DNA of 64,000 nucleotides from Enterobacter mori (GTDB lineage Bacteria; Pseudomonadota; Gammaproteobacteria; Enterobacterales; Enterobacteriaceae), in contig NZ_CP104285.1 in assembly GCF_025244905.1 (NCBI RefSeq), positions 3,658,001-3,722,000 on the forward strand. Reading direction: 5' to 3'. A program made the translations under genes and the position numbers. This document shows positions 1-10,237 of this stretch, in pieces (the first letter of the stretch is position 1; each line of letters begins with the position of its first letter). The notes beneath the pieces were generated by a model, which did not search any database, was not told where the DNA came from, and saw only the letters and a program-made list of their open reading frames with translations.

Positions 1-682
1 GCAGTGGCGTAACGGAAACATACCCTTCATCTACTGCAGCGAAGTCCGTATCTGGACCGGCATCGCATTTTTCGCCCGGAGGCCCAATCCAGTAGAGGGT
101 ATTGCCGCGCGGATCCTGCTGCGGAATAACCTGGTCAGCTGGATGACGGCTGCCACAGCGCGTCACACGGATCCCCTTGATCTCATTGAGCGGGAGGTCA
201 GGCACATTGATATTCAGGATACGGCCCGTACGCAGGGGTTCGCGCCCCAGCGCGCGGAGAATCGAACAGGTGACCGACGCCGCCGTGTCGTAATGCGTGT
301 GGCCGTTTAACGAGACCGCCAGCGCCGGGAACCCCAGATGGCGCCCTTCCATTGCGGCCGCCACGGTACCGGAGTAGATCACGTCATCGCCGAGATTGGG
401 TCCGGCATTGATACCCGACACCACAATGTCCGGGCGCGGGCGCATCAACGCATTCACACCGAGGAACACGCAGTCGGTCGGCGTGCCCATCTGTACAGCG
501 ATATCGCCATTATCAAAGGTAAAGGTGCGAAGCGACGACTCGAGCGTCAGTGAGTTAGACGCTCCACTGCGGTTACGATCGGGAGCCACAACCTGCACAT
601 CCGCAAATTCGCGAAGGTGTTTCGCCAGAGTCTGTATACCTGGCGCGTGGATCCCGTCATCGTTACTCAGCAATATTCGCAT
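1..682 (-). CDS. surE: 5'/3'-nucleotidase SurE, cut by the window edge
   Basis: SurE is a metal-dependent survival nucleotidase that removes phosphate from nucleoside monophosphates and short polyphosphate. The reading frame opens at 682 with [10 protein letters not shown], the family's N-terminal metal-binding signature (paired Asp), and stays open to base 1, about 227 codons. The usual length is near 253, so the C-terminal end lies outside the window. The start overlaps the last 20 bases of truD, the same arrangement as in E. coli, which implies co-transcription and translational coupling. Seen: N-terminus and open frame. Known: family function. Confidence 0.95.
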   Translation of the reverse strand, partial: MRILLSNDDGIHAPGIQTLAKHLREFADVQVVAPDRNRSGASNSLTLESSLRTFTFDNGDIAVQMGTPTDCVFLGVNALMRPRPDIVVSGINAGPNLGDDVIYSGTVAAAMEGRHLGFPALAVSLNGHTHYDTAASVTCSILRALGREPLRTGRILNINVPDLPLNEIKGIRVTRCGSRHPADQVIPQQDPRGNTLYWIGPPGEKCDAGPDTDFAAVDEGYVSVTPL

Positions 683-1712
683 AATCACCCGAGGTGTTGA
701 TAAGTTCCCTGACAACACTGGTGGCAAAGCTACCTGCAGGTAGCCAGAAGCGTAACTCAACGGTCACGTCATCCCACCAGTTCCAGCTTAACTGCTGCGG
801 GTAGAGCAGCATCGCGCGGCGTGCTGCTTCGACTTTTTCCCGCACCAGCAGTGATTGTAATTCTGGCGCGTCCGCGACGGCTGACTGCTCAGCAGCCAGC
901 GCATCGCCCTGCGTGCCCCAGTCGCCCGTTCCGGGCATCGCGGCAGTAATCATCAGCGCTTTGGCGTCCACACGAGACTGGACATCGGCCATTTCATCGG
1001 CCGTTGCCACAAACCAGCTTCCGCGTCCCGCTAATTGTAGCGCATCGCCGACAACAACTTGATTAGCGTCCGATTTTTTCAGACGTTCGCTCACAATCTG
1101 ATTAAACAACGCACTGCGGGCCGCAGACAACCAAAAACTGCGTTTATTCCTGTCGCGCACCGGTGCATCACTCTGCGCCCAGCGCAGTGCGCCCTGCAGG
1201 TTGCTGCCACCGATTCCAAAACGCTGTGCGCCAAAGTAGTTCGGTACGCCGCGTTCATTGATCGCGTTTAGACGCTTTTCAACGTCTTCGCGGTCAGTCA
1301 CTTCACGCAGCACCAGGGTAAAGGCGTTGCCTTTCAACGCGCCCAGACGCAGTTTGCGCTTGTGACGGGCGTACTCCAGCACTTTACAGCCTTCAAGCTC
1401 AAACTGGCTTAAATCCGGCATCGTATTGCCCGGGACGCGCGCGCAGATCCACTGTTCAGTGACCGCATGTTTATCTTTCTGTCCGGCAAAGCTCACTTCA
1501 CGAGCATGAATTTTCAGGAATTTTGCCAGCGCGTCGGCCACAAACCGTGTGTTGCAGCCGTTTTTCAGAATGCGCACCAGAATGTGCTCGCCTTCGCCAT
1601 CCGGCTCAAAGCCCAGATCCTCCACCACGAGGAAATCTTCCGGGCTGGCTTTCAGCACCCCGTTCCCCTGCGGTTTACCGTGCAGGTATGTCAGGTTGTC
1701 AAAGTCTGTCAT
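663..1712 (-). CDS. truD: tRNA pseudouridine(13) synthase TruD
   Basis: TruD isomerises uridine 13 of tRNA-Glu to pseudouridine. The protein has 349 residues, the usual length. The catalytic Asp is D80 in the motif FAGQKD, and the long insertion typical of TruD follows (about residues 155-300). It lies between ispF and surE in the order ispD-ispF-truD-surE; its start overlaps the ispF stop by 4 bases and its end overlaps the surE start, so the group is probably one transcript. Nothing unusual was seen. Confidence 0.97.
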   Translation of the reverse strand: MTDFDNLTYLHGKPQGNGVLKASPEDFLVVEDLGFEPDGEGEHILVRILKNGCNTRFVADALAKFLKIHAREVSFAGQKDKHAVTEQWICARVPGNTMPDLSQFELEGCKVLEYARHKRKLRLGALKGNAFTLVLREVTDREDVEKRLNAINERGVPNYFGAQRFGIGGSNLQGALRWAQSDAPVRDRNKRSFWLSAARSALFNQIVSERLKKSDANQVVVGDALQLAGRGSWFVATADEMADVQSRVDAKALMITAAMPGTGDWGTQGDALAAEQSAVADAPELQSLLVREKVEAARRAMLLYPQQLSWNWWDDVTVELRFWLPAGSFATSVVRELINTSGDYANIAE

Positions 1713-2188
1713 TTGCTCGCCTTAACCAGCAGCGCCACGGCTTCACAGGCAATGCCTTCGCCACGGCCCGTGAAGCCCAGCTTCTCGGTGGTGGTCGCTT
1801 TGACGTTGACGTCATCCATATGGCAGCCCAGATCTTCCGCGATAAACACGCGCATCTGCGGAATGTGCGGCAGCATTTTCGGTGCCTGAGCGATGATTGT
1901 CACATCCACGTTACCCAGGGTGTAGCCTTTAGCCTGAATGCGGCGCCACGCTTCGCGCAGCAGTTCACGGCTGTCTGCCCCTTTAAATGCCGGGTCGGTG
2001 TCCGGGAACAGCTTGCCGATATCCCCCAGCGCGGCGGCCCCCAGCAGCGCGTCGGTCAGCGCATGCAGCGCCACGTCGCCATCAGAATGCGCCAGCAGTC
2101 CTTTCTCGTAAGGAATACGCACGCCGCCAATGATAATTGGGCCTTCTCCGCCAAAGGCGTGTACATCAAAACCGTGTCCAATTCGCAT
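1709..2188 (-). CDS. ispF: 2-C-methyl-D-erythritol 2,4-cyclodiphosphate synthase
   Basis: IspF is the fifth enzyme of the MEP isoprenoid pathway; it cyclises CDP-ME 2-phosphate to ME-cPP and releases CMP. The protein is 159 residues. Metal ligands D8 and H10 are in GHGFDVHAF, and the HSDGDV segment (about residues 34-39) is intact. The start touches the ispD stop by one base, so translation of the two is coupled. IspD makes the precursor two steps earlier. Confidence 0.98.
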   Translation of the reverse strand: MRIGHGFDVHAFGGEGPIIIGGVRIPYEKGLLAHSDGDVALHALTDALLGAAALGDIGKLFPDTDPAFKGADSRELLREAWRRIQAKGYTLGNVDVTIIAQAPKMLPHIPQMRVFIAEDLGCHMDDVNVKATTTEKLGFTGRGEGIACEAVALLVKASK

Positions 2189-2898
2189 TATGCCTTCTCC
2201 TGATGGGTCGAACGGGTAAGATAAAATTCCGCGAGCTGTAAATCTTCCGGGCGCGTCACTTTTATATTATCAGCGCGCCCTTCAATAAGCTCAGGGTGAA
2301 AACCGCAATACTCCAGCGCCGAGGCTTCGTCCGTGATGGTCGCACCTTCTTTAAGCGCACGCGTTAAGCAGTCATGGAGCAGTTCGCGGGGGAAAAATTG
2401 TGGCGTCAGCGCGTGCCATAAATCAACGCGCTCAACGGTGTGGGCGATAGCCTGTTTGCCCGGCTCGCCGCGTTTCATGGTATCACGCACAGGGGCAGCC
2501 AGAATCCCGCCAACCTTGCTTGTTTCGCTCAGGGCCAGCAGGCGAGCAAGATCGTCCTGATGCAGACACGGACGCGCCGCGTCATGTACCAGTACCCACG
2601 AGGCGTTTCCGGCAGCCTGAATGCCCGCCAGCACGGAATTGGCGCGCTCGGCGCCACCGTCAACGACGGTAATCTGTGGGTGATTTGCCAGCGGGAGCTG
2701 CGCGAAGCGCGCATCGCCAGAGCTGATGGCGATGACCACGTGCGTCACCCTCGGGTGCGCCAGCAGCGCCGCCACGGCGTGCTCAAGGATCGTTTTATCG
2801 CCAATTGAAAGGTACTGCTTGGGACATTCTGTCTGCATGCGCCGGCCAAAACCTGCGGCCGGCACCACGGCACAGATGTCCGAAAAAGTTGCTGCCAT
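2188..2898 (-). CDS. ispD: 2-C-methyl-D-erythritol 4-phosphate cytidylyltransferase
   Basis: IspD transfers CMP from CTP to MEP in the non-mevalonate isoprenoid pathway. The nucleotide-binding N-terminus [12 protein letters not shown] is present, as is the later HDAARP motif. The frame is open upstream to 2961, but I place the start at 2898 (MAATFSDI): this gives 236 residues, the E. coli length, and leaves a 19-base gap after ftsB instead of an overlap. Part of the ftsB-ispD-ispF-truD-surE run. Confidence 0.97.
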   Translation of the reverse strand: MAATFSDICAVVPAAGFGRRMQTECPKQYLSIGDKTILEHAVAALLAHPRVTHVVIAISSGDARFAQLPLANHPQITVVDGGAERANSVLAGIQAAGNASWVLVHDAARPCLHQDDLARLLALSETSKVGGILAAPVRDTMKRGEPGKQAIAHTVERVDLWHALTPQFFPRELLHDCLTRALKEGATITDEASALEYCGFHPELIEGRADNIKVTRPEDLQLAEFYLTRSTHQEKA

Positions 2899-2917
2899 GT
2901 CGTAATCCTGGGCCTGA

Positions 2918-3229
2918 TTATCGATTGTTTTGTGCTGAGCCCTGATTGCGTTTAGACGCATCCGGAACCAGACGATAAAACGTTTCGCCCGGCTTAGTCA
3001 TACTGAGTTCATTGCGTGCGCGTTCCTCAATCGCTTCTTGGCCGCCATTGAGGTCATCAATTTCAGCAAAGAGTTGATCGTTTCGCGCCTTGAGTTTGGC
3101 GTTAGTTGCCTGCTGAGCCGCGACGTCATCGCTTACCCGGCTATAGTCGTGCAGTCCGTTCTTACCGAACCACAGCGAATATTGCAGCCAGACCAGCAAA
3201 GCCAGCAACAGCAGCGTTAGTTTACCCAT
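2918..3229 (-). CDS. ftsB: Cell division protein FtsB
   Basis: FtsB is a small bitopic inner-membrane protein that forms the FtsQLB divisome subcomplex and helps activate septal peptidoglycan synthesis. It is 103 residues, the usual length. One membrane segment (about residues 3-20, [16 protein letters not shown]) is followed by a periplasmic coiled coil (about 30-70). The conserved C-terminal segment with PGETFYRL is intact. It is the first gene of the run that continues into ispD. Confidence 0.97.
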   Translation of the reverse strand: MGKLTLLLLALLVWLQYSLWFGKNGLHDYSRVSDDVAAQQATNAKLKARNDQLFAEIDDLNGGQEAIEERARNELSMTKPGETFYRLVPDASKRNQGSAQNNR

Positions 3230-3308
3230 CCTGCCCCCTGAAAAAACGGCATCATCATCCCATAACTTTCCGTTCGACTCTACTCCGGGGTTTTAATTAT
3301 GTCGCAAG

Positions 3309-3635
3309 TTAGCCCATCAGCCATAAAAACAGCAGGCCAAACATCACCACAACGGTCACAATCGTGATAACCGTACTATACAGAAGTCGGCCATTGAAGA
3401 GGGAATGCAGCGCAATACCCACCACGACCGCCACGGGCATCAGCGCCAGGAAGAAAGGCCAGGTATAGAGGAAGAAGAACAGCGTGTTACCGCCGTAAAT
3501 GAGAAACGGGATGCCCAGCGCCAGTAACCACGAGATAAAGCCGACAATGGCCCCGGGGAAGGACCAGGTCGTCTCGTCGTAGGTCGTTAACGGCTCCGAC
3601 CCGGTGGTGATAATGTAGTTTTCACTGTTGCGCAT
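3309..3635 (-). CDS. ygbE: YgbE family inner-membrane protein (DUF3561)
   Basis: Small membrane protein of unknown function, 108 residues, matching the E. coli YgbE length and sequence pattern. An acidic, polar N-terminus of about 28 residues is followed by three likely membrane segments (about 30-48, 50-75 and 85-107). It lies 58 bases downstream of cysC in the same direction, separated by a strong hairpin, so it may receive read-through from the cys operon. No function should be inferred from position alone. Confidence 0.9.
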   Translation of the reverse strand: MRNSENYIITTGSEPLTTYDETTWSFPGAIVGFISWLLALGIPFLIYGGNTLFFFLYTWPFFLALMPVAVVVGIALHSLFNGRLLYSTVITIVTVVVMFGLLFLWLMG

Positions 3636-3658
3636 AGCTGATCCTGTGACCGTGACTC

Positions 3659-3687
3659 ATCGTTCGGGAAGACAGCTCCCGAACGAT
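3659..3687 (-). repeat. Inverted repeat between cysC and ygbE
   Basis: Two perfectly complementary 11-base arms, ATCGTTCGGGA and TCCCGAACGAT, flank a 7-base loop. There is no run of T after the hairpin on the transcribed strand, so it is not a standard intrinsic terminator. It could protect the 3' end of the cys mRNA or reduce read-through into ygbE. Seen directly; the role is inference. Confidence 0.6.
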
Positions 3688-3693
3688 ACCGTC

Positions 3694-4299
3694 TCAGGAT
3701 CTGATAATATCGTCCCGTCTGAGGAGGTCTAATAATTGGCTTACTAAATTTGTTACCAATTGTTGACCTTCCAGGTGAATATCAGGGGATTCAGGCGCTT
3801 CGTAGACCGCGTCAATTCCGGTGAAGTTACGCAGTTCTCCGGCACGCGCTTTCTTGTACAGCCCTTTCGGATCGCGCGCTTCGCAAATCTCCAGCGGCGT
3901 ATCGACAAAAACCTCGATAAAGCGATCCTGACCCACGCGTTCGCGCACCGTCTGACGCTCGGCACGGTGAGGCGAAATAAACGCGGTCAGCACCACCAGC
4001 CCGGCGTCAGCCATCAGGCTGGCGACTTCGCCCACCCGGCGGATGTTCTCTTTGCGGTCATCGTCGCTAAACCCCAAATCGCTGCACAGGCCGTGACGCA
4101 CATTGTCACCATCCAGCAGGTACGTGCTTACGCCCTGCTGATGTAACGCCTCTTCCAGCGCGCCCGCCACTGTCGATTTACCCGAGCCGGACAGCCCGGT
4201 AAACCACAGCACAACCCCACGGTGGCCGTGGAGCTGTTCGCGCTGGGCGACGGTGACCGGATGAGGATGCCAGACGACGTTCTCATCATGGGCAGCCAT
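3694..4299 (-). CDS. cysC: Adenylylsulfate (APS) kinase
   Basis: CysC phosphorylates APS to PAPS, the second activation step of sulfate assimilation. The protein is 201 residues. The P-loop GLSGSGKST spans residues 35-43, and S109 in FISPHRAER corresponds to the phospho-serine site of the family. The start overlaps the cysN stop by one base, and cysC is the last cys gene of the cysG-cysD-cysN-cysC run. Expression is expected to need CysB with N-acetylserine (known for the family; I did not identify the site). Confidence 0.98.
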   Translation of the reverse strand: MAAHDENVVWHPHPVTVAQREQLHGHRGVVLWFTGLSGSGKSTVAGALEEALHQQGVSTYLLDGDNVRHGLCSDLGFSDDDRKENIRRVGEVASLMADAGLVVLTAFISPHRAERQTVRERVGQDRFIEVFVDTPLEICEARDPKGLYKKARAGELRNFTGIDAVYEAPESPDIHLEGQQLVTNLVSQLLDLLRRDDIIRS

Positions 4300-5723
4300 T
4301 ACTTGCCTCCCAGCAGATCGCGTGCGCCCCAGTGCGGGAAGTGCTTGCGCACCAGCGCGTTCAGTTCCAGCTCGAAGGCGCTGAATTCAGACGCCACGGC
4401 AGCGTGCTCTTTAGGCTCGCGCACCATACCGGCCCCGACGGTAACGTTGGTCAGCCTGTCGATAAAGATAAGCCCTCCCGTGACCGGGTTCTGCTGATAC
4501 GGATCCAGCACCAGCGGTTCGTCGAAGGTCAGATCGACCAGACCGATGCCGTTCAGCGGCAGCTCGGTGACGTCACGCTGGGTCAGGTTGTTGATATCCA
4601 CCTGGAACTGAATACCGTCCACGCGGGCGCGGGTTTTCTTTCCGGCAATTTTGATGTCGTAGCTCTGGCCAGCGGTCAGCGGCTGTTCGGCCATCCACAC
4701 GACATCTACGGACGCGCCCTGCACTGCCGCCAGCGTTTCGTGGGCATCCACCAGCAGGTCACCCCGGCTGATATCAATTTCGTCTTTCAGCACCAGCGTT
4801 ACGGCTTCACCGGCGCCCGCTTCCTGCAGGTCACCGTCGAAGGTGACGATGCGGGCGATGGTGGATTCCACGCCGGATGGCAGCACCTTAACGCGCTGGC
4901 CGACCTTCACGAAGCCTGACGCGAGGGTGCCGGAGAAGCCGCGGAAATCGAGGTTAGGACGGTTCACGTACTGTACCGGGAAGCGCATCGGCTGGGTGTC
5001 GACCACGCGCTGAATTTCAACGGTTTCCAGCACTTCCAGCAGCGTAGGACCGCTATACCAAGGCATGTTCGCGCTCTGGGAGGCGACGTTATCCCCTTCC
5101 AGCGCCGAAAGCGGCACAAAACGAATATCCAGGTTGCCCGGCAGCTGTTCGGCAAAGGTCAGGTAGCTCTGGCGGATCTCCTCGAACTTCTCTTCGCTGA
5201 AGTTCACCAGATCCATCTTGTTGACCGCCACCACCAGGTGTTTGATCCCCAGCAGCGTCGAGATAAAGCTGTGACGACGGGTCTGATCCAGCACGCCTTT
5301 ACGCGCGTCCATCAGCAGGATCGCCAGGTCGCAGGTAGACGCCCCGGTCGCCATGTTACGGGTGTACTGCTCGTGCCCCGGGGTGTCTGCAATAATAAAT
5401 TTGCGCTTCTCGGTAGAGAAGTAACGGTAGGCCACATCGATGGTAATGCCCTGCTCGCGCTCCGCCTGCAGGCCGTCCACCAGCAGGGCCAGGTCGAGTT
5501 TTTCGCCCTGGGTGCCGTGACGCTTGCTGTCGTTATGCAGGGAAGAGAGCTGATCTTCGTAGATCTGGCGCGTATCGTGCAGCAGGCGGCCAATCAGGGT
5601 ACTTTTCCCATCATCCACGCTGCCGCAGGTCAGAAAACGCAGCAGGCTTTTATGTTGTTGCGCGTGCAGATACGCTTCCACGCCGCCTTCGTTAGCAATT
5701 TGTTGAGCAATAGTGGTATTCAT
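4299..5723 (-). CDS. cysN: Sulfate adenylyltransferase subunit 1 (GTPase)
   Basis: CysN is the GTPase subunit of ATP sulfurylase; GTP hydrolysis drives formation of APS by CysD. The 474-residue protein resembles EF-Tu: G1 motif GSVDDGKST at residues 34-42, DTPGHEQY (G3), NKMD (G4), then two beta-barrel domains. It lies 9 bases after cysD. No fusion to CysC is present; cysC follows as a separate gene. Confidence 0.98.
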   Translation of the reverse strand: MNTTIAQQIANEGGVEAYLHAQQHKSLLRFLTCGSVDDGKSTLIGRLLHDTRQIYEDQLSSLHNDSKRHGTQGEKLDLALLVDGLQAEREQGITIDVAYRYFSTEKRKFIIADTPGHEQYTRNMATGASTCDLAILLMDARKGVLDQTRRHSFISTLLGIKHLVVAVNKMDLVNFSEEKFEEIRQSYLTFAEQLPGNLDIRFVPLSALEGDNVASQSANMPWYSGPTLLEVLETVEIQRVVDTQPMRFPVQYVNRPNLDFRGFSGTLASGFVKVGQRVKVLPSGVESTIARIVTFDGDLQEAGAGEAVTLVLKDEIDISRGDLLVDAHETLAAVQGASVDVVWMAEQPLTAGQSYDIKIAGKKTRARVDGIQFQVDINNLTQRDVTELPLNGIGLVDLTFDEPLVLDPYQQNPVTGGLIFIDRLTNVTVGAGMVREPKEHAAVASEFSAFELELNALVRKHFPHWGARDLLGGK

Positions 5724-5732
5724 GGCGGCTCC

Positions 5733-6641
5733 TTAGAAATAACCCTGACGTTTCTTCAGCTCCATGGAGCCTGCCTGGTCGCGGTCAATCACGCGCCCCT
5801 GTCGCTCGCTGGTGGTGGAGACCAGCATCTCTTCGATGATCTCCGGCAGCGTCTGCGCGTTGGATTCCACCGCGCCGGTCAGCGGCCAGCAGCCGAGGGT
5901 ACGGAAACGCACCATCTGTTGTTTGATTACCTCACCCGGCTGCAGGTCGATGCGATCGTCGTCGATCATCATCAGCATGCCGTCGCGCTCCAGCACCGGG
6001 CGCTCAGCGGCCAGATACAGCGGAACGATTTCGATGTTTTCCAGGTAGATGTACTGCCAGATATCCAGCTCGGTCCAGTTAGAGAGCGGGAAGACGCGAA
6101 TGCTTTCGCCTTTGTTGATCTGACCGTTGTAGTTGTGCCACAGCTCAGGGCGCTGGTTTTTTGGGTCCCAGCGGTGGAAGCGGTCGCGGAAGGAGTAGAT
6201 ACGCTCTTTGGCGCGGGATTTCTCCTCGTCACGGCGCGCGCCGCCGAAGGCCGCGTCAAAACCGTATTTATTCAGCGCCTGCTTCAGCCCTTCGGTTTTC
6301 ATGATGTCAGTATGTTTGGCGCTACCGTGCACGAACGGGTTAATGCCCATCGCCACCCCTTCCGGGTTTTTATGCACCAGCAGCTCGCAGCCGTAGGCCT
6401 TCGCGGTACGGTCGCGGAACTCGTACATTTCGCGGAATTTCCAGCCGGTATCCACGTGCAGCAGCGGGAACGGCAGCGTACCCGGATAAAACGCTTTACG
6501 CGCCAGATGCAGCATGACGCTGGAATCTTTACCGATGGAGTACATCATCACCGGGTTAGAAAACTCGGCGGCCACTTCGCGGATAATATGGATACTCTCC
6601 GCTTCAAGCTGCCGCAGGTGTGTAAGACGTTTTTGGTCCAT
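5733..6641 (-). CDS. cysD: Sulfate adenylyltransferase subunit 2
   Basis: CysD is the catalytic ATP sulfurylase subunit, adenylating sulfate to APS in complex with CysN. It is 302 residues, an adenine-nucleotide alpha-hydrolase fold with the PP-motif region [14 protein letters not shown] near residues 55-68, and it ends in the basic tail KKRQGYF. It lies 9 bases after cysG, which indicates that cysG is part of the same operon. Confidence 0.98.
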   Translation of the reverse strand: MDQKRLTHLRQLEAESIHIIREVAAEFSNPVMMYSIGKDSSVMLHLARKAFYPGTLPFPLLHVDTGWKFREMYEFRDRTAKAYGCELLVHKNPEGVAMGINPFVHGSAKHTDIMKTEGLKQALNKYGFDAAFGGARRDEEKSRAKERIYSFRDRFHRWDPKNQRPELWHNYNGQINKGESIRVFPLSNWTELDIWQYIYLENIEIVPLYLAAERPVLERDGMLMMIDDDRIDLQPGEVIKQQMVRFRTLGCWPLTGAVESNAQTLPEIIEEMLVSTTSERQGRVIDRDQAGSMELKKRQGYF

Positions 6642-6650
6642 AACCGTTCC

Positions 6651-8018
6651 TTAAGCCAAATTTACGACAGAAGAACCAAAGCCTTCTGTATCGGTTGTGT
6701 TCTGAAACCAGGCGAGCGTGCTGTGCAGCTGCACCACTTCCCCCACCACGATCAGGGCGGGCATCGGGGCGTCTTTCGCCAGGGTTGCAAGGTGTTCCAG
6801 CGTGCCCGTCGCAACGTGCTGATCGACGCGCGTGCCTCGAGAAATAACGGCAACGGGCGTCGTCGCCTCGCGACCGTGCTGAATGAGTTGTTCGCTGATT
6901 TCTGCCGCCTTCATCGTGCCCATGTAGATCGCCAGCGTTTGTCGGCTCTGGGCAAGATGCGACCAGTCAAACGGCGTACTGTCGGCCTTGTAGTGTCCGG
7001 TCACAAAGGTCACGCTCTGGGCGTAATCGCGGTGGGTTAACGGGATACCGGCGTAGGCCGTCACCGCAGAGGCCGCCGTGATGCCGGGCACCACCTGGAA
7101 CGGTATGCCCGCTTCGGCTGCCGCCTGCAGCTCTTCGCCGCCGCGACCGAAAATAAACGGATCGCCCCCTTTCAGGCGCACCACGGTTTTACCCGCTTTG
7201 GCGGCGTCAACCAGCATCTGATTGGTGTCGTGCTGCGGCACCGAATGCTCGCCAGCCCGTTTGCCGACGCAGATTTGCTCCGCGTCGCGACGGATCAGCT
7301 CACGCACGCCGTCGGTAACCAGATGGTCGTAAAACACGACGTCCGCGTCCTGCAGCACCTGCAGGCCGCGCAGCGTCAGGAGCCCGGCATCACCCGGCCC
7401 GGCTCCCACCAGAATGATCTCCCCGCTCGTACTGCCGGGGTTATCCAGTTCGTCCTCGAGGATTTTCTGCGCCGCCGTCTCATTACCGGCCTGCATCAGG
7501 CTGGCAAAGCGGCCGCGAAACACGCGTTCCCAGAAGCGACGGCGTTCCGTCACGCTGGTCAGGCGGGTTTTGAGGTGATTGCGCCAGTAGCTGGCTTTTT
7601 CCGCCATGCGCCCGAGGCTGGTCGGCAGCAGCGCTTCGATTTTTTCCCGCAGTACGCGCGCCAGCACCGGTGCGGTACCGCCGGAGGAGATCGCCACCAG
7701 CAGCGGCGAGCGGTCAACAATCGACGGGAAGATAAACGAGCACAAAGGCTGGTCGTCCACCACGTTCACCAGGCGGTAACGGGCTTGCGCCGCGTCAGAA
7801 ATTCGGCGGTTGAGTTCACGATTTTCGGTTGCCGCAATCACCAGCACCACGCTGTCGATTTGCGACTCCTCGAAATCCGCCTCTTCGACTACCCGTACCT
7901 GCGCGCCTGCCCGTTGCAGGAACGCGATTTTGCGATCGGCAATTTCACCCGTACCCACAACCAGCACTGGCTTCTCTTTTATCGCGGCAAATAAGGGCAG
8001 ATAGTCCACAGGCAACAA
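6651..8018 (-). CDS. cysG: Siroheme synthase CysG (cys-operon copy)
   Basis: A two-part enzyme: the N-terminal NAD-dependent precorrin-2 dehydrogenase/ferrochelatase (about 1-190) and the C-terminal uroporphyrinogen-III methyltransferase (about 200-440). Visible motifs are the dinucleotide-binding [12 protein letters not shown]88 in NVVDD (the dehydrogenase/chelatase Asp), [11 protein letters not shown], and the SUMT motifs [13 protein letters not shown] and [16 protein letters not shown]. Length is 455. The N-terminal part differs noticeably from the CysG that in E. coli and Salmonella sits beside nirBDC, so this may be a second, sulfate-dedicated copy. As first gene of cysGDNC it would supply siroheme to CysI under the same control. 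Confidence 0.93.
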   Translation of the reverse strand: MLPVDYLPLFAAIKEKPVLVVGTGEIADRKIAFLQRAGAQVRVVEEADFEESQIDSVVLVIAATENRELNRRISDAAQARYRLVNVVDDQPLCSFIFPSIVDRSPLLVAISSGGTAPVLARVLREKIEALLPTSLGRMAEKASYWRNHLKTRLTSVTERRRFWERVFRGRFASLMQAGNETAAQKILEDELDNPGSTSGEIILVGAGPGDAGLLTLRGLQVLQDADVVFYDHLVTDGVRELIRRDAEQICVGKRAGEHSVPQHDTNQMLVDAAKAGKTVVRLKGGDPFIFGRGGEELQAAAEAGIPFQVVPGITAASAVTAYAGIPLTHRDYAQSVTFVTGHYKADSTPFDWSHLAQSRQTLAIYMGTMKAAEISEQLIQHGREATTPVAVISRGTRVDQHVATGTLEHLATLAKDAPMPALIVVGEVVQLHSTLAWFQNTTDTEGFGSSVVNLA

Positions 8019-8245
8019 CTCACTAACAACAGGAATAGTGGGACTATAGGGGGCGGCTTAGACCGAATGAAATTACGAATTGGAATGAGTAGTTACTCAA
8101 TGGAATAACGCCGTGAAAAAGCTAATATCAAAAAGTGCTTAACACGCGAAATTTCGGGCATTTAAGAGCAATTCAAATTGTGTATGCACGATCACAGTTT
8201 CATACTAAGCGGGTTAAAAATTTGCTCTGTTTTTAAGGACTCACT
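8019..8245. promoter_or_regulatory. Divergent cysG/iap intergenic control region
   Basis: This 227-base AT-rich stretch separates cysG (leftward) from iap (rightward) and must hold the promoter of the cysGDNC run. A CysB-activated promoter is expected for sulfate-assimilation genes. The stretch from about 8070 to 8108 contains repeated GAATGAGTAGT- and CAATGGAATAACG-like sequence next to cysG, but CysB sites are too degenerate for me to mark one. No small gene was seen. Confidence 0.5.
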
Positions 8246-9289
8246 ATGTTTTCCGCAACGCGCCACCGTATTGCTGCCCTGGCGCTCGGCGTTTGCTTCA
8301 TCCTTCCGGTTCAGGCAAAAAACCAACCTTATGGTGAAATCGCCAATATGCAGGCGCGGCATATTGCCACGGTCTTCCCTGGACGCATGACCGGTACACC
8401 GGCCGAGATGCTCTCCGCAGACTATATTCGCCAGCAGTTTGCCGATATGGGCTACCAGAGCGATATCCGCTCGTTTCACAGCCGCTACATCTATACCTCA
8501 CGTAATAAAACAAAAAACTGGCACAACGTGACGGGCAGTACGGTCATTGCCGCACACGAAGGGAAAGCGGCTGAGCAGATCATTATCATGGCGCATCTCG
8601 ATACCTTCGCCCCGATGAGCGACGCCGACACCGACAATAACCTCGGCGGTTTGACGTTGCAGGGATTGGACGACAACGCGGCGGGTCTGGGCGTTATGCT
8701 TGAACTGGCCGAGCGAATGAAAAATATCCCAACGAAATACGGGATCCGCTTTATTGCCACCAGCGGAGAAGAAGAAGGAAAGCTTGGCGCTGAGAATCTC
8801 CTGAAACGCATGAGCAATGAGGAGAAAAAAAATACGCTGCTGGTGATCAATCTCGATAATTTGATCGTCGGCGATAAGCTCTATTTTAATAGTGGACAGA
8901 GCACCCCCAGCAGCGTGCGTAAATTAACGCGCGACCGGGCATTAGCCATTGCCCGTAGCCACGGTGTGTATGCCACCACCAATCCCGGCGGCAACCCGGA
9001 TTATCCGAAAGGAACGGGCTGTTGTAACGACGGCGAAGTATTTGATAAAGCGGGAATTCCGGTTTTGTACGTTGAGGCGACGAACTGGGGTCTTGGCAAG
9101 AAAGATGGGTATCAGCAGCGGGCGAAAACGAAAGCGTTCCCGGAGGGGACAAGCTGGCATAACGTGATGCTGGACAATCAGCAGCACATTGACAGCGCGC
9201 TGCCTCAGCGAATTGAACACCGCAGCCGTGATGTGGTGAAGGTGATGCTGCCGCTGGTGAAGGAACTGGCGAAAGCGGGGAAAGTCTGA
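8246..9289 (+). CDS. iap: Alkaline phosphatase isozyme conversion aminopeptidase
   Basis: Iap is a periplasmic M28-family zinc aminopeptidase; in E. coli it trims the N-terminal Arg from alkaline phosphatase. It is 347 residues with a signal peptide ending near PVQA (cleavage about residue 24). Metal and catalytic motifs are MAHLDT, DDNAAGLG and SGEEEGK. In E. coli the next locus is the type I-E CRISPR-cas cluster; here only a hairpin and one REP separate it from cysH. Confidence 0.95.
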   Translation: MFSATRHRIAALALGVCFILPVQAKNQPYGEIANMQARHIATVFPGRMTGTPAEMLSADYIRQQFADMGYQSDIRSFHSRYIYTSRNKTKNWHNVTGSTVIAAHEGKAAEQIIIMAHLDTFAPMSDADTDNNLGGLTLQGLDDNAAGLGVMLELAERMKNIPTKYGIRFIATSGEEEGKLGAENLLKRMSNEEKKNTLLVINLDNLIVGDKLYFNSGQSTPSSVRKLTRDRALAIARSHGVYATTNPGGNPDYPKGTGCCNDGEVFDKAGIPVLYVEATNWGLGKKDGYQQRAKTKAFPEGTSWHNVMLDNQQHIDSALPQRIEHRSRDVVKVMLPLVKELAKAGKV

Positions 9290-9328
9290 GGTCGTTAAGC
9301 ATAGTGCGTCCTGATGCCCTCACCCCAA

Positions 9329-9349
9329 CCCTCTCCCACGGGGAGAGGG
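9329..9349. terminator. GC-rich hairpin downstream of iap
   Basis: A perfect 9-base stem, CCCTCTCCC and GGGAGAGGG, with a 3-base loop lies about 40 bases past the iap stop within a C-rich stretch. It resembles a dispersed intergenic hairpin family common in enterobacteria. The T-run is poor on either strand, so terminator activity is uncertain. Confidence 0.5.
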
Positions 9350-9362
9350 AGAATTAAGCCTT

Positions 9363-9395
9363 TGTAGGCCCGGTAAGCGCAGCGCCACCGGGCAA
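9363..9395. repeat. REP element
   Basis: A single REP (palindromic unit) of the type TGTAGGCCCGGTAAGCG...CACCGGGCA, with imperfect complementary arms. It lies between iap and the cysH stop codon. The same unit recurs at other intergenic sites in the window. Confidence 0.85.
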
Positions 9396-9403
9396 AAAGG
9401 TTA

Positions 9404-10138
9404 TCACCCTTCGTGCAGCCCGCACTCGCGCTTCAGCCCAAAGAATCGTGTCTCTTCCTCCGCCATTCCCGGTTCCCATTTGCGCGTGGTGTGTGTATCC
9501 CCCACTGACAGATAGCCCTGGTCCCACAGCGGATGGTACTTCAGCCCGTGCTTTTGCAGGTACTGGTACACGGTGCGGTTATCCCAGTCAATGATAGGCA
9601 GCACTTTGAACACGCCGCGTTGAACCGCCAGCACCGGTAGCGTAGCGCGGCTTCCTGACTGCTCGCGGCGCAGACCCGCAAACCAGGTCTGAGCCTTCAG
9701 ATCTTTCAGCGCGCGGTTCATCGGCTCGACTTTGTTGATCTCATTGTATTTCTCAATGCCCTCAACGCCCTGCTCCCAGAGCTTGCCGTAGCGCGCTTCC
9801 TGCCAGGCCGCACTTTCCTTCGCGCGGTAGACTTTCAGGTTCAGCTTGAGCTTGTCCGTAAGCTCGTCGATAAACTGGTAGGTTTCCGGAAACAGGTAGC
9901 CGGTATCGGTGAGGATCACCGGAATGTCCGGGCTGATCTGATTCACCAGATGCAGGCTGACCGCCGCCTGAATACCAAAGCTCGACGACAGCACATAGTC
10001 TCCCGGCAGGTTTTCCAGCGCCCACGCCACACGCCCTTCGGCGTCCAGCTTTTCAAGGTGGGCATTGGTTTCTGCCAGCGCCAGAATGCGTTCGACTTTT
10101 GGCAGGTCATTAAGGGCGTTTAGATCGAGTACGGACAT
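9404..10138 (-). CDS. cysH: Phosphoadenylylsulfate (PAPS) reductase
   Basis: CysH reduces PAPS to sulfite with thioredoxin. The protein is 244 residues. The N-terminal PP-loop domain binds PAPS ([14 protein letters not shown] about residues 51-64), and the redox Cys is C239 in the C-terminal motif ECGLHEG. Only this Cys of the APS-reductase set is present, consistent with a PAPS-type enzyme without an iron-sulfur cluster. It is the last gene of cysJIH, with a BIME between it and cysI. Confidence 0.98.
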   Translation of the reverse strand: MSVLDLNALNDLPKVERILALAETNAHLEKLDAEGRVAWALENLPGDYVLSSSFGIQAAVSLHLVNQISPDIPVILTDTGYLFPETYQFIDELTDKLKLNLKVYRAKESAAWQEARYGKLWEQGVEGIEKYNEINKVEPMNRALKDLKAQTWFAGLRREQSGSRATLPVLAVQRGVFKVLPIIDWDNRTVYQYLQKHGLKYHPLWDQGYLSVGDTHTTRKWEPGMAEEETRFFGLKRECGLHEG

Positions 10139-10160
10139 AAGAACCTCGTTTGCCTGTTTT

Positions 10161-10230
10161 GCCGGGCGGCACTGCGTTTGCCCGGCCTACAAAACCCGTA
10201 GGCCCGGTAAGCAAAGCGCCACCGGGCAAA
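10161..10230. repeat. BIME (two inverted REP units) between cysI and cysH
   Basis: Two REP units in opposite orientation: GCCGGGCGGCAC...CCCGGCCTAC at 10161-10190 and GTAGGCCCGG...CACCGGGCAAA at 10199-10230. It sits inside the cysJIH operon, where such elements often stabilise the upstream mRNA and lower distal gene expression (established for REP, inferred here). Confidence 0.88.
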
Positions 10231-10237
10231 GGATGGG

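Noticed and set aside
5238..7040. Open frame of 600 codons on the + strand opposite cysN, cysD and part of cysG
   Set aside because: It is fully antisense to three conserved genes, has a composition rich in His, Arg and Gln typical of shadow frames, and has no ribosome-binding site or recognisable domain.
8886..9323. Minus-strand frame of 145 codons opposite the end of iap
   Set aside because: It lies almost wholly within iap, has no ribosome-binding site, and no matching family is recognised.
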